Shown here in pieces: positions 25,680 through 35,056 of a DNA stretch of 38,261 bases; positions within the stretch are counted from its first letter, which is position 1, and the number at the start of each line of letters is the position of its first letter. Source of the stretch: an uncultured Ignavibacteria bacterium. Lineage in GTDB: Bacteria > Bacteroidota > Ignavibacteria > Ch128b. The translations under genes were made by a program, and so were the position numbers. The notes beneath the pieces are model-generated. The model searched no databases and had not been told where the DNA came from. It saw only the letters and a list, made by a program, of their open reading frames with translations. The stretch lies in contig CALDZP010000034.1 in assembly GCA_937944105.1 (NCBI GenBank), positions 1 through 38,261 of the forward strand, given 5' to 3'.

Positions 25680-28600
25680 ATGAGTGAACAAAGATTAAAT
25701 AATTTCTTTTCTAGACTGAATGATCTAAAAAAACAGATCACAATCACATTTTTGCTGGAAGGAATTCTTAAAACAATATTTATTTTCATACTTTTTTTCT
25801 TTCTTGTATCTTTATTTGAATTTTTCTTCCTTCTTGATAGAAGCTTAAGAATGATTCTTTTTATTTCAATTATCGTTGTTCTTTCTGGTCTAATTCTTTA
25901 CTTTATTGTTTATCCTGTTTTTACTTTTTATAAAAAAGATAAAAGAGATTTGTATTTATTACTTGGAGAATTAATCGGGCGTCATTTCGATCAAATTAAA
26001 GACAGAATTGTAAATGTAATTCAATTAATATTTAAAGTTGAGAAAGATAATTTTTATTCAAGGGAATTAACATACGCAGCAATCGAACAGAATCTGAATC
26101 TTTTCGATCGATTTAATTTTTCTGAGATTGTCGATAAGAAAAATATCAAGAAATACTTTAAATATTTTTTGTTCACTTTAATTGGATTCACCATTCTTGG
26201 TTTTTCTTTCCCTGAATTACCATTTGCATCTTACAGAATTCTTAATTTTAATAAGGATTTTATTCGACCACCAGAATTTTATTTCATTATTGAACCTGGA
26301 AATACAAAAATTTTAAAAGGTGAAAATTATTTATGCAAAATTAAAACAGCTGGTAAAGTACTTGATAAAGTTGATTTATATTACAGTTTTGAGGGAATGG
26401 ATATTTTTGAAAAAGTAAATCTTAGTGCTGACTCATTAGGTGAGTTTAAATATAATTTTGTTGCACCACAAAGATCATTCAAGTTCTATGTTCAGTCTAA
26501 GGATGTAAAAAGTGAATTATATTTTGTTGAAGTAATTAATTATCCTGTTATCAAAGAGATGGTCTTGAAAATTTATCCTCCTTCTTATACAAAATTACAA
26601 CCTCAAGTTTTGGAAGACGATGGTAATATCAATACAATCAAAGGTTCAACAATAGAACTTTCGATCAAAGCGAGTAAAGAACTCAAAAGCGCTAAAATTA
26701 TTTTTAGCGATTCAACATCTATCAATATGAATGTGAAGGATTTCAAAGCTGAGTTTAAGTTTAGAGCTACAAAAAGTGGATATTATAAAATTGTAATTTA
26801 TGATATCGATGGTTACCAGAATCTTAATCCAGTAGAATATCAAATAAATTTAAGTGAAGATCTACCACCATCAATTACTCTTTTGATGCCTTCGGGGACT
26901 GTTGATTTAACAGAGAATATGCGACTTCCTTTAATTTTTAGAATTCGAGATGATTATGGTTTCAGCCGTTTAAATTTAAATTATAAATTATCTTACTCTA
27001 AATATGAACAACCAAGAGAAAAGTACACAATTGTTGAAATTCCTCATGGAAATTCTCTTGATACTGTAATTACTTATATCTGGAATTTAACAAATATGAA
27101 TCTTGTTACTGAAGATGTTGTAACTTATTATCTGGAAGTTTTTGATAATGATTATATAAGCGGACCAAAATCTGCCCAAACTCCTCTGATGCAGGTTAGA
27201 ATTCCCTCACTTGAAGAAATTTTAGCTGAGGGTAATGAAAAATTCGAGAAGACAATTGATGAAGCTAAATCAATTCAAAAAGAAGTTGAAGAAATAAAAC
27301 AGAAACTTCAAGAACTTGATAAAGAAATTAAAACACCAAAGGATTTAAAACAACAGGATAAACTGAGCTGGGAAGAACAAAAGAAAACGGAAGAGATAAT
27401 TAAAAAACATGAAGATGTTTTACAAAAAATGGAGGACCTGCAACAGAAACTTAATGAACTTCAAAATAAATTGAATGAAAATAAAACCCTTTCAAAAGAA
27501 ACTCTTCAGAAATTTATGGAATTGCAGGAACTTCTTAATCAACTCGATTCAAAAGAATTAAAAGAGGCAATTCAAAAGCTGAACGAAGCATTGAAATCAT
27601 TAAGTCGACAAATGCTACAGGAGGCATTAAAAAATTTTCAATTTAATGAAGAAAATTTCAAAGCTAGTATCGAAAGGACAATTGAACTCTTAAAAAGAAT
27701 TCAAATTGAACAAAAGATGGATGAAGCATTAAAAAGACTTGAACAAATGAATCAAAAACTTGATGATTTGATGAATAAGCTTGATAATACTAATCCACAG
27801 GATCAAAAAACTTTAAATGAATTGAGTAAACAACAAGACGAACTCACAAAAGACATTGATAATCTTGAAAAAAATCTTGAAGATTTATCTGAAAAAATGG
27901 AGCAATTCCCTAATGAAATGCCAACCGAAGAAATGAAAAAGTTATCTGAAGAATTTTTATCTCAAAATCCTCAGCAATGTTCAAAAAAATCATCAGAGCA
28001 ATTGAAAAAAGGAGATATAAAAAGCTCAAAAGAAAATCAAAAAAATCTGAAATCAAGCTTTGGAAAATTACAGGAAGGATTGAATCAATTAAAACAAGAG
28101 ATGATGCGAAATCAAATGATGCAAACTATTGTTCAACTACAGAGATTAACAAATGATTTAATAACTCTTTCAAAACAACAAGAATCATTGAAAAATAGAA
28201 CTTCTGCATTAGAACCTTCATCACCACAGGTAAATGAGGTAACAAGAAAACAAGCTGAATTAATGGACAATCTTAAAAAGTTAATTGATAGAATGATTGA
28301 ACTATCAAATAAATCTTTTGCTGTAACTCCTGAAATGGGTCGAGCAGCAGGAAAAGCAATGATGAATATGAACCAATCAATTGAAAATTTGCTTAATCGG
28401 AATCTTTCACTATCAAGTCAGTCACAAAAACAGGCAATGGGTAATTTAAATGAAGCAGCCGACTTGATTCAAGATATGTTACAAAATATGATGCAGGGGG
28501 GGCAAGGTAGTGGTATGATGTCTTTTATGCAAAGGCTTCAGCAGATGGCTCAGCAACAGATGAATTTGAATAATTTAACTCAAATGCTTGGTCAGGGAAA

Positions 28601-29069
28601 TCTTACCATGGAACAATTAGCTCAATTACAGCGACTTGCAGCTGAGCAGGAGATGATTAGAAAATCTCTTGAAGAACTCAATCGAGATTTAAAAGAAAGT
28701 GGTCAATCAAGTCGTTTGCTCGGTGATCTTGAAGACCTTACTAAAAAGATGGAAGAAGTGGTTCGTGAATTAAAACAAAACAATGTAAATGATGATCTCA
28801 TTCAAAAACAGGAAAGAATTTTAACTCGCTTGCTTGATGCAACAAGATCAATGAATGAAAGAGATTATGAAAAGAGAAGAGAATCAAGACCAGGTGAACA
28901 AATTACGGTTAAACCACCAGCTGATTTAAAATTTGATCAAAATGATTTGTTTTCAAAAATAAGGCAGGATTTTCTAAAAGCCCTTGAGGAAGGTTATGCC
29001 AGAGATTATGAAGTATTGATCCGTAAATATTTCGAAACCCTTCAAAAACAAAATTTAATATTCAGATAG
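25680..29069 (+). CDS. Large membrane coiled-coil protein (DUF4175-like)
   Basis: A 1129-residue protein. Three hydrophobic segments lie near residues 20-42, 52-75 and 155-175, together with a short cytoplasmic stretch. A beta-rich periplasmic part (about 190-500) comes next, with repeats of the Ig-like type. Residues about 515-1000 are strongly predicted coiled coil, rich in Gln, Glu, Lys, Leu and Met. They include runs of QQ and MM and a glycine-rich MMQGGQGSGMMS stretch. The C-terminus ends in a short conserved-looking block (KIRQDFLKALEEGYARDYE). The topology resembles the DUF4175 family, always large and close to DUF4159. I infer a structural or sensing role in the envelope. No enzymatic motif is visible. 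Confidence 0.65.
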   Translation: MSEQRLNNFFSRLNDLKKQITITFLLEGILKTIFIFILFFFLVSLFEFFFLLDRSLRMILFISIIVVLSGLILYFIVYPVFTFYKKDKRDLYLLLGELIGRHFDQIKDRIVNVIQLIFKVEKDNFYSRELTYAAIEQNLNLFDRFNFSEIVDKKNIKKYFKYFLFTLIGFTILGFSFPELPFASYRILNFNKDFIRPPEFYFIIEPGNTKILKGENYLCKIKTAGKVLDKVDLYYSFEGMDIFEKVNLSADSLGEFKYNFVAPQRSFKFYVQSKDVKSELYFVEVINYPVIKEMVLKIYPPSYTKLQPQVLEDDGNINTIKGSTIELSIKASKELKSAKIIFSDSTSINMNVKDFKAEFKFRATKSGYYKIVIYDIDGYQNLNPVEYQINLSEDLPPSITLLMPSGTVDLTENMRLPLIFRIRDDYGFSRLNLNYKLSYSKYEQPREKYTIVEIPHGNSLDTVITYIWNLTNMNLVTEDVVTYYLEVFDNDYISGPKSAQTPLMQVRIPSLEEILAEGNEKFEKTIDEAKSIQKEVEEIKQKLQELDKEIKTPKDLKQQDKLSWEEQKKTEEIIKKHEDVLQKMEDLQQKLNELQNKLNENKTLSKETLQKFMELQELLNQLDSKELKEAIQKLNEALKSLSRQMLQEALKNFQFNEENFKASIERTIELLKRIQIEQKMDEALKRLEQMNQKLDDLMNKLDNTNPQDQKTLNELSKQQDELTKDIDNLEKNLEDLSEKMEQFPNEMPTEEMKKLSEEFLSQNPQQCSKKSSEQLKKGDIKSSKENQKNLKSSFGKLQEGLNQLKQEMMRNQMMQTIVQLQRLTNDLITLSKQQESLKNRTSALEPSSPQVNEVTRKQAELMDNLKKLIDRMIELSNKSFAVTPEMGRAAGKAMMNMNQSIENLLNRNLSLSSQSQKQAMGNLNEAADLIQDMLQNMMQGGQGSGMMSFMQRLQQMAQQQMNLNNLTQMLGQGNLTMEQLAQLQRLAAEQEMIRKSLEELNRDLKESGQSSRLLGDLEDLTKKMEEVVRELKQNNVNDDLIQKQERILTRLLDATRSMNERDYEKRRESRPGEQITVKPPADLKFDQNDLFSKIRQDFLKALEEGYARDYEVLIRKYFETLQKQNLIFR

Positions 29070-29184
29070 TTAGTTGTATCACTCCCATATTTTAAGTATT
29101 TAATGGCTTTTAGAGTTCTTTAAAAAAGAACGGTCAAAGAAGAATTAACTTTTGTAAATTTGTCTTGTATAAAAAAATAAAAAC

Positions 29185-29811
29185 ATGGAAGAACAAAATA
29201 ATTCTGAAGATTTAAAAAATACAATCGAAATTATTCCATCGCGAAAATTGGTGATGGGAGTCTGCTCTGCTTTCGGTAATTATTTAAGTTTAAGTCCAGT
29301 TATTATTAGATTGATTGTTCTACTTGCATTTATTTTTATCGGTCAACCAGTTGTTTTGATATATTCTGCGTTTGGTATCCTTTTACCAGTTAATGATTCA
29401 ATTTTGAATGACGAAAATGATTATTCGAATAAATTGACATTAAATCTATTTTATATTGGTCTTTTGATTTTAATAATTTTACTTCGTTTTAATCTAATAA
29501 CTTTTAATGAAATCTTAGAATTTTTATCTCTTAAAATTGATTCCTTTACTTTGTTAGTTTTTAGCATTGCTTTAATTATTAGTGGATTTCATAAAGAGGT
29601 TACTAAAATTAATGGAACAAATATCAAAAAATTAAGCAGAACTGATAAAAAAATATTTTTGGGTGTATGTGGCGGACTTGCAGAATATCTTAGTATAAAT
29701 CCAAACTTGATGAGAATTCTGTGGATAGTTTTTGGAATATCTTCATTAGGGATAGCAATTATAATTTATTTGATTGTTGGTTTAATCATTCCCAAAAAAT
29801 CAAATTTTTAG
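29185..29811 (+). CDS. Double PspC-domain membrane protein
   Basis: A 208-residue membrane protein made of two PspC domains joined by a hydrophobic linker. Domain 1 covers about residues 15-72 (KLVMGVCSAFGNYLSLSPVI) and domain 2 about 148-206 (KIFLGVCGGLAEYLSINPNL). Each starts with the family pattern GVxxG(L/F)xxYL and contains one or two membrane helices ending in ..PV/..PK. Two further helices lie between them. In enterobacteria PspC senses envelope stress and binds PspA/PspB, but the free-standing forms in Bacteroidota are uncharacterised. The TAAATTTG at 29155-29162 fits the TAnnTTTG -7 element. The next gene starts three bases after the stop. Confidence 0.85.
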   Translation: MEEQNNSEDLKNTIEIIPSRKLVMGVCSAFGNYLSLSPVIIRLIVLLAFIFIGQPVVLIYSAFGILLPVNDSILNDENDYSNKLTLNLFYIGLLILIILLRFNLITFNEILEFLSLKIDSFTLLVFSIALIISGFHKEVTKINGTNIKKLSRTDKKIFLGVCGGLAEYLSINPNLMRILWIVFGISSLGIAIIIYLIVGLIIPKKSNF

Positions 29812-29814
29812 AAC

Positions 29815-30381
29815 ATGGCAAATAATTATTCGATATACTTTAAAGTTGGTATTGGAGGAGTAATAACCAGCCTGATCTGGTTTGGTGTAAAATTTGGATT
29901 ATATTCAATCTCAAATTTTGAGTGGTTAAGTATTGGAGGGATTATTTTGAGTTTTATTCTTTTTTATCATTTTACTGGTACTGATAAAAATTTAATAACA
30001 TTTGTATCAATATTTTGTTTTTTGTTATTCATCTTATTATACATTTTTTTCAATCGAACAGAAGTTTTAGGTAGTCGGTCGAGTTTTGATTTTTCAATGA
30101 TTACTTATGTCTTTGGATTTTCACTGGGCACATTTTTTTTGATTAAGACATTTTCAGAAGAAAAGAAAAGTAGATTTATTCTTGTTTCGATTATCTTCTT
30201 TTTATTTACAATGTCTATTTTGGCTTTTGATGACTTAATTAAGAATTTTCGACTGATTCAAAATTTAATGAATTATTATAAGCAAATTGAAAACCTTATT
30301 GTTACTTTATCCGCATTTTTACTATTAATCTTTCCCGTAAAAAATATTTTTAAGTTAATGCGACAAAAGAAATACGATTGA
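29815..30381 (+). CDS. Six-helix membrane protein of unknown function
   Basis: Not recognised. The 188-residue product is hydrophobic throughout with about six predicted membrane segments (about residues 10-30, 37-52, 60-80, 98-112, 120-138 and 158-178). It has only short loops and no enzymatic motif. It starts three bases after the PspC-domain gene. The MlaE-type permease starts three bases beyond its stop, so the three are almost surely one operon. It may serve as an accessory to either neighbour. Confidence 0.7.
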   Translation: MANNYSIYFKVGIGGVITSLIWFGVKFGLYSISNFEWLSIGGIILSFILFYHFTGTDKNLITFVSIFCFLLFILLYIFFNRTEVLGSRSSFDFSMITYVFGFSLGTFFLIKTFSEEKKSRFILVSIIFFLFTMSILAFDDLIKNFRLIQNLMNYYKQIENLIVTLSAFLLLIFPVKNIFKLMRQKKYD

Positions 30382-30383
30382 AT

Positions 30384-31157
30384 ATGATTTCAAGGATTTT
30401 TGAAAAGCTTGGAAAAACGTTTCTAAATTTTCTTGATGAATTTGGTGAGATTAGCATTTTATTTTTCAAGATTCATTCTCATTTACATAGACTTTATCGT
30501 GATCGGAGATTAATCCTCAGGCAGATGGAACATATTGGAGTTAATTCAATTCCACTTGTGATTGTAATAGCTATTTTTACTGGAGCAGTTTCCGCTTGGC
30601 AAGCTGCTTATCAATTAAAAGGACTTGCTCCTCTTTCATTTATTGGGGGAGCAACGGTTAGAGCAGTGATTACAGAACTTGGGCCTGTTCTTACGGGAAT
30701 TGTTATTGCTGGGCGTGTGGGTGCCTCCATTGCAGCAGAATTAGGAACGATGAAAGTTACTGAACAGATAGATGCATTAGAAGCTATGTCAATAAATCCC
30801 GTTAGATATCTTGCAATGCCAAGATATATTGCTTCGCTCATAATGATGCCTTTACTTGTAATTTTTGCAAATGTGATTGCAACCTTTGGTTCATTTCTTG
30901 TTGCTAATTTTTTCTTAGATATATCTCCATCTGTTTATATTGAATCAGTTAGAAATTTTTTTGCTATTGGTGACTTTATTTATGGAATAATTAAAGCAAC
31001 TTTCTTTGGCTCTGTTACTGCACTGATAGGATGTCATATAGGTTTTAAAACTGAAGGTGGAGCTGAGGGAGTAGGACTTTCAACGATTCGATCGTTTGTA
31101 ATATCAGCTGCAAGCATTTTGATTTTAGATTATATCTTATGGAATTTATTTTTCTAA
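30384..31157 (+). CDS. mlaE: MlaE-type ABC lipid permease
   Basis: A 257-residue integral membrane protein of the MlaE/YrbE family, which moves phospholipids between the inner membrane and a periplasmic MCE protein. Family motifs visible are SIPLVIVIAIFTGAVSAWQ, ELGPVLTGIVIAGRVGASIA and AELGTMKVTEQIDALEAM, then MPRYIASLIMMPLLVIFAN, and about five membrane helices. The start is the ATG at 30384; a TTG at 30378 overlaps the previous stop. The usual downstream ATPase (mlaF) and MCE substrate-binding protein (mlaD) are absent here, since a 285-base non-coding gap follows. The permease must pair with subunits encoded elsewhere. Confidence 0.85.
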   Translation: MISRIFEKLGKTFLNFLDEFGEISILFFKIHSHLHRLYRDRRLILRQMEHIGVNSIPLVIVIAIFTGAVSAWQAAYQLKGLAPLSFIGGATVRAVITELGPVLTGIVIAGRVGASIAAELGTMKVTEQIDALEAMSINPVRYLAMPRYIASLIMMPLLVIFANVIATFGSFLVANFFLDISPSVYIESVRNFFAIGDFIYGIIKATFFGSVTALIGCHIGFKTEGGAEGVGLSTIRSFVISAASILILDYILWNLFF

Positions 31158-31442
31158 TAATCTCTCTTATATAAATTTTTTTTCAAAAACATTTTTTATA
31201 AACTTGTTCTTTATACTTTTTGCTCTATCTGGTTGGGTACAGTTCTTCGTTTGTATTTTAATCAATAAAAAGGATGTTCATTTAGACTAACTAATAATAA
31301 AACATTTAGATTTTCACAAATAAAATTAACTAAAATTAATTCGTGGGTCTAAATTTTTTATGAAAATTATTGGTTATTTTGATTTATAACACTTTACATT
31401 GTGATTAAATTATCTCACATTTACTTTAATTATTAAAAGGAT

Positions 31443-33203
31443 ATGAAATCTTTATTAACCCTTAAAAAATATTTTACGCGTTATAAAACTACAATCTTTC
31501 TTGGATTTGTATTTATATTTTTATCAAATATCACAAGTGTTTTTGTACCTCTTTTTATTCGTGATGGTATAGACGAATTACGTAGACAGATTTCTAAACC
31601 AGCATTATTAAAATATGCCTTTTTAATAGTTGGGGTTACACTAATTAGTGGTGTTTTTAGATTCCTTATCAGGCAGACAATCATAGTGACATCAAGAAAA
31701 ATTGAATTTGATTTAAGGAATGATTTCTGGTCTCACTTGCAAAAACTGTCATTAAGATATTTTCAAAATACCAAAACTGGCGATATTATGGCTCATGCAT
31801 CTAATGATATAAATGCAGTAAGGAATTTCATTGGTCCTGCTGTAATGTATTCGTTTGATACTCTTACATTATTTATTTTCACACTTGTCTTAATGTTCTC
31901 AATAGATGTTCAATTATCATTACTTTCGCTAATTCCATTTCCTATACTCTCGATTTTTGTTTATTATTTTGGGAAGAAGATTCATTTTCTTTTCACTAAA
32001 ATTCAGGAGCATTTCTCAATTCTAACCGCAAGAGCTCAAGAAAATTTGAATGGTATAAGAATAATAAAAGCTTATGTAAGGGAAGAATCTGAAATAAATC
32101 ATTTCAAGAAACTCAGTTATGACTATTTCAAAAAGAATTTAAGTAAGATAAAAATTGACTCTCTTTTCCATCCAACTTTATTTCTGACAATTGGTAGTTC
32201 AATGATTATAATTATGTGGTTTGGGGGATTGAAAGTGATTAATAACAAATTAACTCTTGGTGAATTAACTGCTTTCATCCTCTATATGGGTTATTTGATC
32301 TGGCCTGCAATTGCTTTCGGTTGGATAACTAACTTGACTCAACAAGCTGCAGCCTCTCAAAAAAGATTAAATGCAATCTTTGCAATTGAACCCGAAATTA
32401 AAGATACCAGTTTAACTAACTATGAGATTAAAAATATTATTGGAGAAATTGAATTCAAAAATGTTTCTTTCAGGTACAGAAAAAATCTTCCATTTGTGTT
32501 GAAAAATATAAATTTAAAAATTCCAGCTGGTTCAACTTATGCGATAATAGGTCACACTGGTTGTGGAAAAACAACTTTAGTTAATCTAATTGTAAGATTC
32601 TATGATGTAACTGAAGGTGAGCTATTAATTGATGGCAACGATATTAAAACAATCCCACTAAAATTATTGAGAGAAGAAATTTCAGTTGTACCACAAGAAA
32701 CTTTTCTTTTTTCAGATACTCTTAAAAATAATATTGCTTACGGTTTAAATAATTTTGAGTCAGAAGAATTTATTGATGAAAAAGTTAACGAAGCTATTAA
32801 GATTGCTCATCTAACTCCAGATATTGAATCATTCCCTGATGGAATTAATACCATAATAGGAGAAAGAGGAATTACATTATCAGGTGGACAAAAGCAAAGA
32901 ACATCAATTGCCAGAGCCGTTGCTAAAGATGGTAAAATTTTAATCCTTGACGATTGTCTTTCAGCAGTAGATACAAATACCGAAGAAATTATTCTAAGTA
33001 ACTTAAAAAATTTCATGGCAGGAAAAACTTCTATAATTATAAGTCATAGGATTTCAACAATTAAAGATGCTGATCAAATTATTGTACTTGATAATGGAAT
33101 GATTGCAGAACAAGGAACTCATGAGGAACTTATTGAACTTAATGGTATCTATACAAGAATTTATCAAAAACAATTGCTCGAAAAAGAATTAGAGGAAATT
33201 TGA
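31443..33203 (+). CDS. Heterodimeric ABC exporter, subunit with degenerate ATP site
   Basis: A 586-residue half-transporter with six membrane helices (residues 15-310) and a C-terminal nucleotide-binding domain. Walker A is GHTGCGKTT (370-378) and the signature LSGGQ (479-483) is intact. The Walker B end reads ILDDCLSAVD with D504 where the catalytic glutamate should be. This is the arrangement of the degenerate site in heterodimeric exporters such as TM287/288, BmrCD and LmrCD. The H-loop histidine is kept (ISHRIST). The partner gene overlaps the stop by one base. AAGGA precedes the ATG closely. The substrate cannot be told from sequence. Confidence 0.88.
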   Translation: MKSLLTLKKYFTRYKTTIFLGFVFIFLSNITSVFVPLFIRDGIDELRRQISKPALLKYAFLIVGVTLISGVFRFLIRQTIIVTSRKIEFDLRNDFWSHLQKLSLRYFQNTKTGDIMAHASNDINAVRNFIGPAVMYSFDTLTLFIFTLVLMFSIDVQLSLLSLIPFPILSIFVYYFGKKIHFLFTKIQEHFSILTARAQENLNGIRIIKAYVREESEINHFKKLSYDYFKKNLSKIKIDSLFHPTLFLTIGSSMIIIMWFGGLKVINNKLTLGELTAFILYMGYLIWPAIAFGWITNLTQQAAASQKRLNAIFAIEPEIKDTSLTNYEIKNIIGEIEFKNVSFRYRKNLPFVLKNINLKIPAGSTYAIIGHTGCGKTTLVNLIVRFYDVTEGELLIDGNDIKTIPLKLLREEISVVPQETFLFSDTLKNNIAYGLNNFESEEFIDEKVNEAIKIAHLTPDIESFPDGINTIIGERGITLSGGQKQRTSIARAVAKDGKILILDDCLSAVDTNTEEIILSNLKNFMAGKTSIIISHRISTIKDADQIIVLDNGMIAEQGTHEELIELNGIYTRIYQKQLLEKELEEI

Positions 33204-34987
33204 TGTCAGATTTTTTCCAGGATGATGAGGTAATCGGTAAAGCCTATGACGCAAGATTAATGAAAAGACTTTTGAAATATGTTAAACCATATCGTGGTTA
33301 TATTGTTCTTGCCATAATCTTAAATATTTTAACTGCTGCACTTGAACCAGTAAGACCTTATCTAACAAAAATTGCAGTTGATGAATATATCTCAATTGGT
33401 GATTCAAGTGGGCTATTACAAATTATTGCATTAATTCTTATTTCGTTGGTGCTTCAAGCAATCATTGAATATGCAATGAGGTTTGCAACTCAATACATGG
33501 GTCAGCGAACCCTCCTCGATTTAAGAATTGAAATATTTACACATTTACAGAAATTATCTCTTAAATTTTTTGATAAAAGTCCAGTTGGAAGATTGGTTAC
33601 CAGAGTAACTAATGATGTAGAATCTTTAAGTGAACTGTTCTCATCAGGAATAGTGATGATATTCAGTGATATTTTTATAATAATCTGGATTTTTGTTTTT
33701 ATGATTTTAATGAGTTTTGATCTGGCTATTGTAACTATGAGTGTAATTCCTGTTTTAGTATACGCAACGTTTTTGTTTCGTAAGAAAGTAAGAGCAAATT
33801 ATCGAGATGTTAGAAAGCATCTTGCTCGATTGAATTCATATATGCAAGAGCATATATCAGGAATGAGTGTTGTTCAATTATTTAACAAAGAAAAAGTTGA
33901 ATTTGAAAAGTTTAAATCTATAAATGAAGATTATAGGGACGCTAATATTAAGTCGGTTTTTTACCATGCCATTTTCTATCCATTTGTTGAATTAATCAGT
34001 GCAATAGCTGTTGCCTTAATCATATGGTATGGAGGCGGCGAAGTTGTCCAAAAAAATTTATCCCTTGGAGTACTCTTTGCATTCATTCAGTATACTGAAA
34101 TGTTTTTTAGACCAGTCAGAGATTTAGCAGAAAAATACAATATTCTTCAAACTGGTATGGCTTCATCAGAAAGAATTTTCAAATTACTTGATACAAAAAT
34201 GTTCGTTAATAATCCAGAAAATCCTGAACCACTTAAAGAAATTAAAGGCAAAATAGAATTTAGAAATGTCTGGTTTGCTTATAACGATGAAGATTATGTA
34301 TTGAAAGATATTTCATTTACAATAAATCCGGGCGAAACTGTCGCAATTGTTGGAGCTACAGGCGCTGGTAAATCAAGTATAATTAATGTATTGCTAAGAT
34401 TTTATGATATTAATAAAGGTGAGATTTTAATTGATGACATTAATATTTCCAAAGTAGATAAAAGAGAATTGCGAAAACAAATTGCTCTTGTCTTGCAAGA
34501 TGTCATTCTCTTCAGTGGCGATATAAAATCTAATATTAGCTTATGGAATGAAATTATTCCATTTGAAAAAATTCTTGAAGCAGCAAAAATAGTTGGGGCG
34601 GATAAATTCATTAATGAACTTCCAAAAAAATATGACGAAGAAGTTAAAGAGAGAGGAGCAACACTTTCACTTGGGCAAAAGCAATTAATTTCCTTTGCTC
34701 GCGCGTTAGCTTATAATCCTAAAATATTGATTTTAGATGAAGCCACCGCATCAATAGATACTGAATCCGAAAAGTTAATTCAGAAAGCCATTTCTAAGTT
34801 ATTGAAAGGTCGAACCTCTATTGTGATTGCCCATAGATTATCAACTATTCAGAATTCAGATAAAATTATTGTCTTACATAAAGGCAGAATAAGAGAAATG
34901 GGTAAGCACTATGAATTATTGGAGAAAAAGGGGATTTATTACAGGCTTTATCAATTACAGTATAAAGATCAGGAAATTAATACATAA
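33203..34987 (+). CDS. Heterodimeric ABC exporter, catalytic subunit
   Basis: A 594-residue half-transporter with six membrane helices and a nucleotide-binding domain. Walker A is GATGAGKSS (384-392) and Walker B has a normal catalytic glutamate, E513 (ILDEATASID). The signature is LSLGQ (488-492) in place of LSGGQ. It therefore completes the degenerate site together with the D504-bearing partner, while its own Walker A/B works with the partner's normal LSGGQ. The ATG at 33203 overlaps the previous TGA by one base (TGATG), with AGAGGA a few bases upstream, and is preferred over the in-frame TTG three bases earlier. The usual class is drug or lipid exporters. Confidence 0.88.
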   Translation: MSDFFQDDEVIGKAYDARLMKRLLKYVKPYRGYIVLAIILNILTAALEPVRPYLTKIAVDEYISIGDSSGLLQIIALILISLVLQAIIEYAMRFATQYMGQRTLLDLRIEIFTHLQKLSLKFFDKSPVGRLVTRVTNDVESLSELFSSGIVMIFSDIFIIIWIFVFMILMSFDLAIVTMSVIPVLVYATFLFRKKVRANYRDVRKHLARLNSYMQEHISGMSVVQLFNKEKVEFEKFKSINEDYRDANIKSVFYHAIFYPFVELISAIAVALIIWYGGGEVVQKNLSLGVLFAFIQYTEMFFRPVRDLAEKYNILQTGMASSERIFKLLDTKMFVNNPENPEPLKEIKGKIEFRNVWFAYNDEDYVLKDISFTINPGETVAIVGATGAGKSSIINVLLRFYDINKGEILIDDINISKVDKRELRKQIALVLQDVILFSGDIKSNISLWNEIIPFEKILEAAKIVGADKFINELPKKYDEEVKERGATLSLGQKQLISFARALAYNPKILILDEATASIDTESEKLIQKAISKLLKGRTSIVIAHRLSTIQNSDKIIVLHKGRIREMGKHYELLEKKGIYYRLYQLQYKDQEINT

Positions 34988-34994
34988 ATATATT

Positions 34995-35026
34995 GCATGG
35001 TTCACGAATCAATTCGTAAACCATGC
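34995..35026. terminator. Shared terminator hairpin between convergent genes
   Basis: GCATGGTTCACGAAT (34995-35009) pairs with ATTCGTAAACCATGC (35012-35026), 15 base pairs with one mismatch and a two-base loop. It lies exactly between the ABC exporter stop (34987) and the stop of the convergent lipoprotein gene (35057), so it can serve both directions. A T-rich stretch follows on the plus strand but no long T-run. Confidence 0.6.
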
Positions 35027-35056
35027 TTAAATTAAGTTTTCAAATTCTTCAATTTT

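Noticed and set aside
29115-29131. Hairpin GTTCTTT/AAAGAAC after the coiled-coil gene as a terminator
   Set aside because: The stem is short and AT-rich and no T-run follows on the plus strand.
31400-31419. Inverted repeat TGTGA-N10-TCACA before the ABC exporter genes
   Set aside because: The arms are only five bases and the spacing is ten, not six as in CRP sites. In AT-rich DNA this is weak evidence. The rest of the 31158-31442 gap shows nothing convincing.
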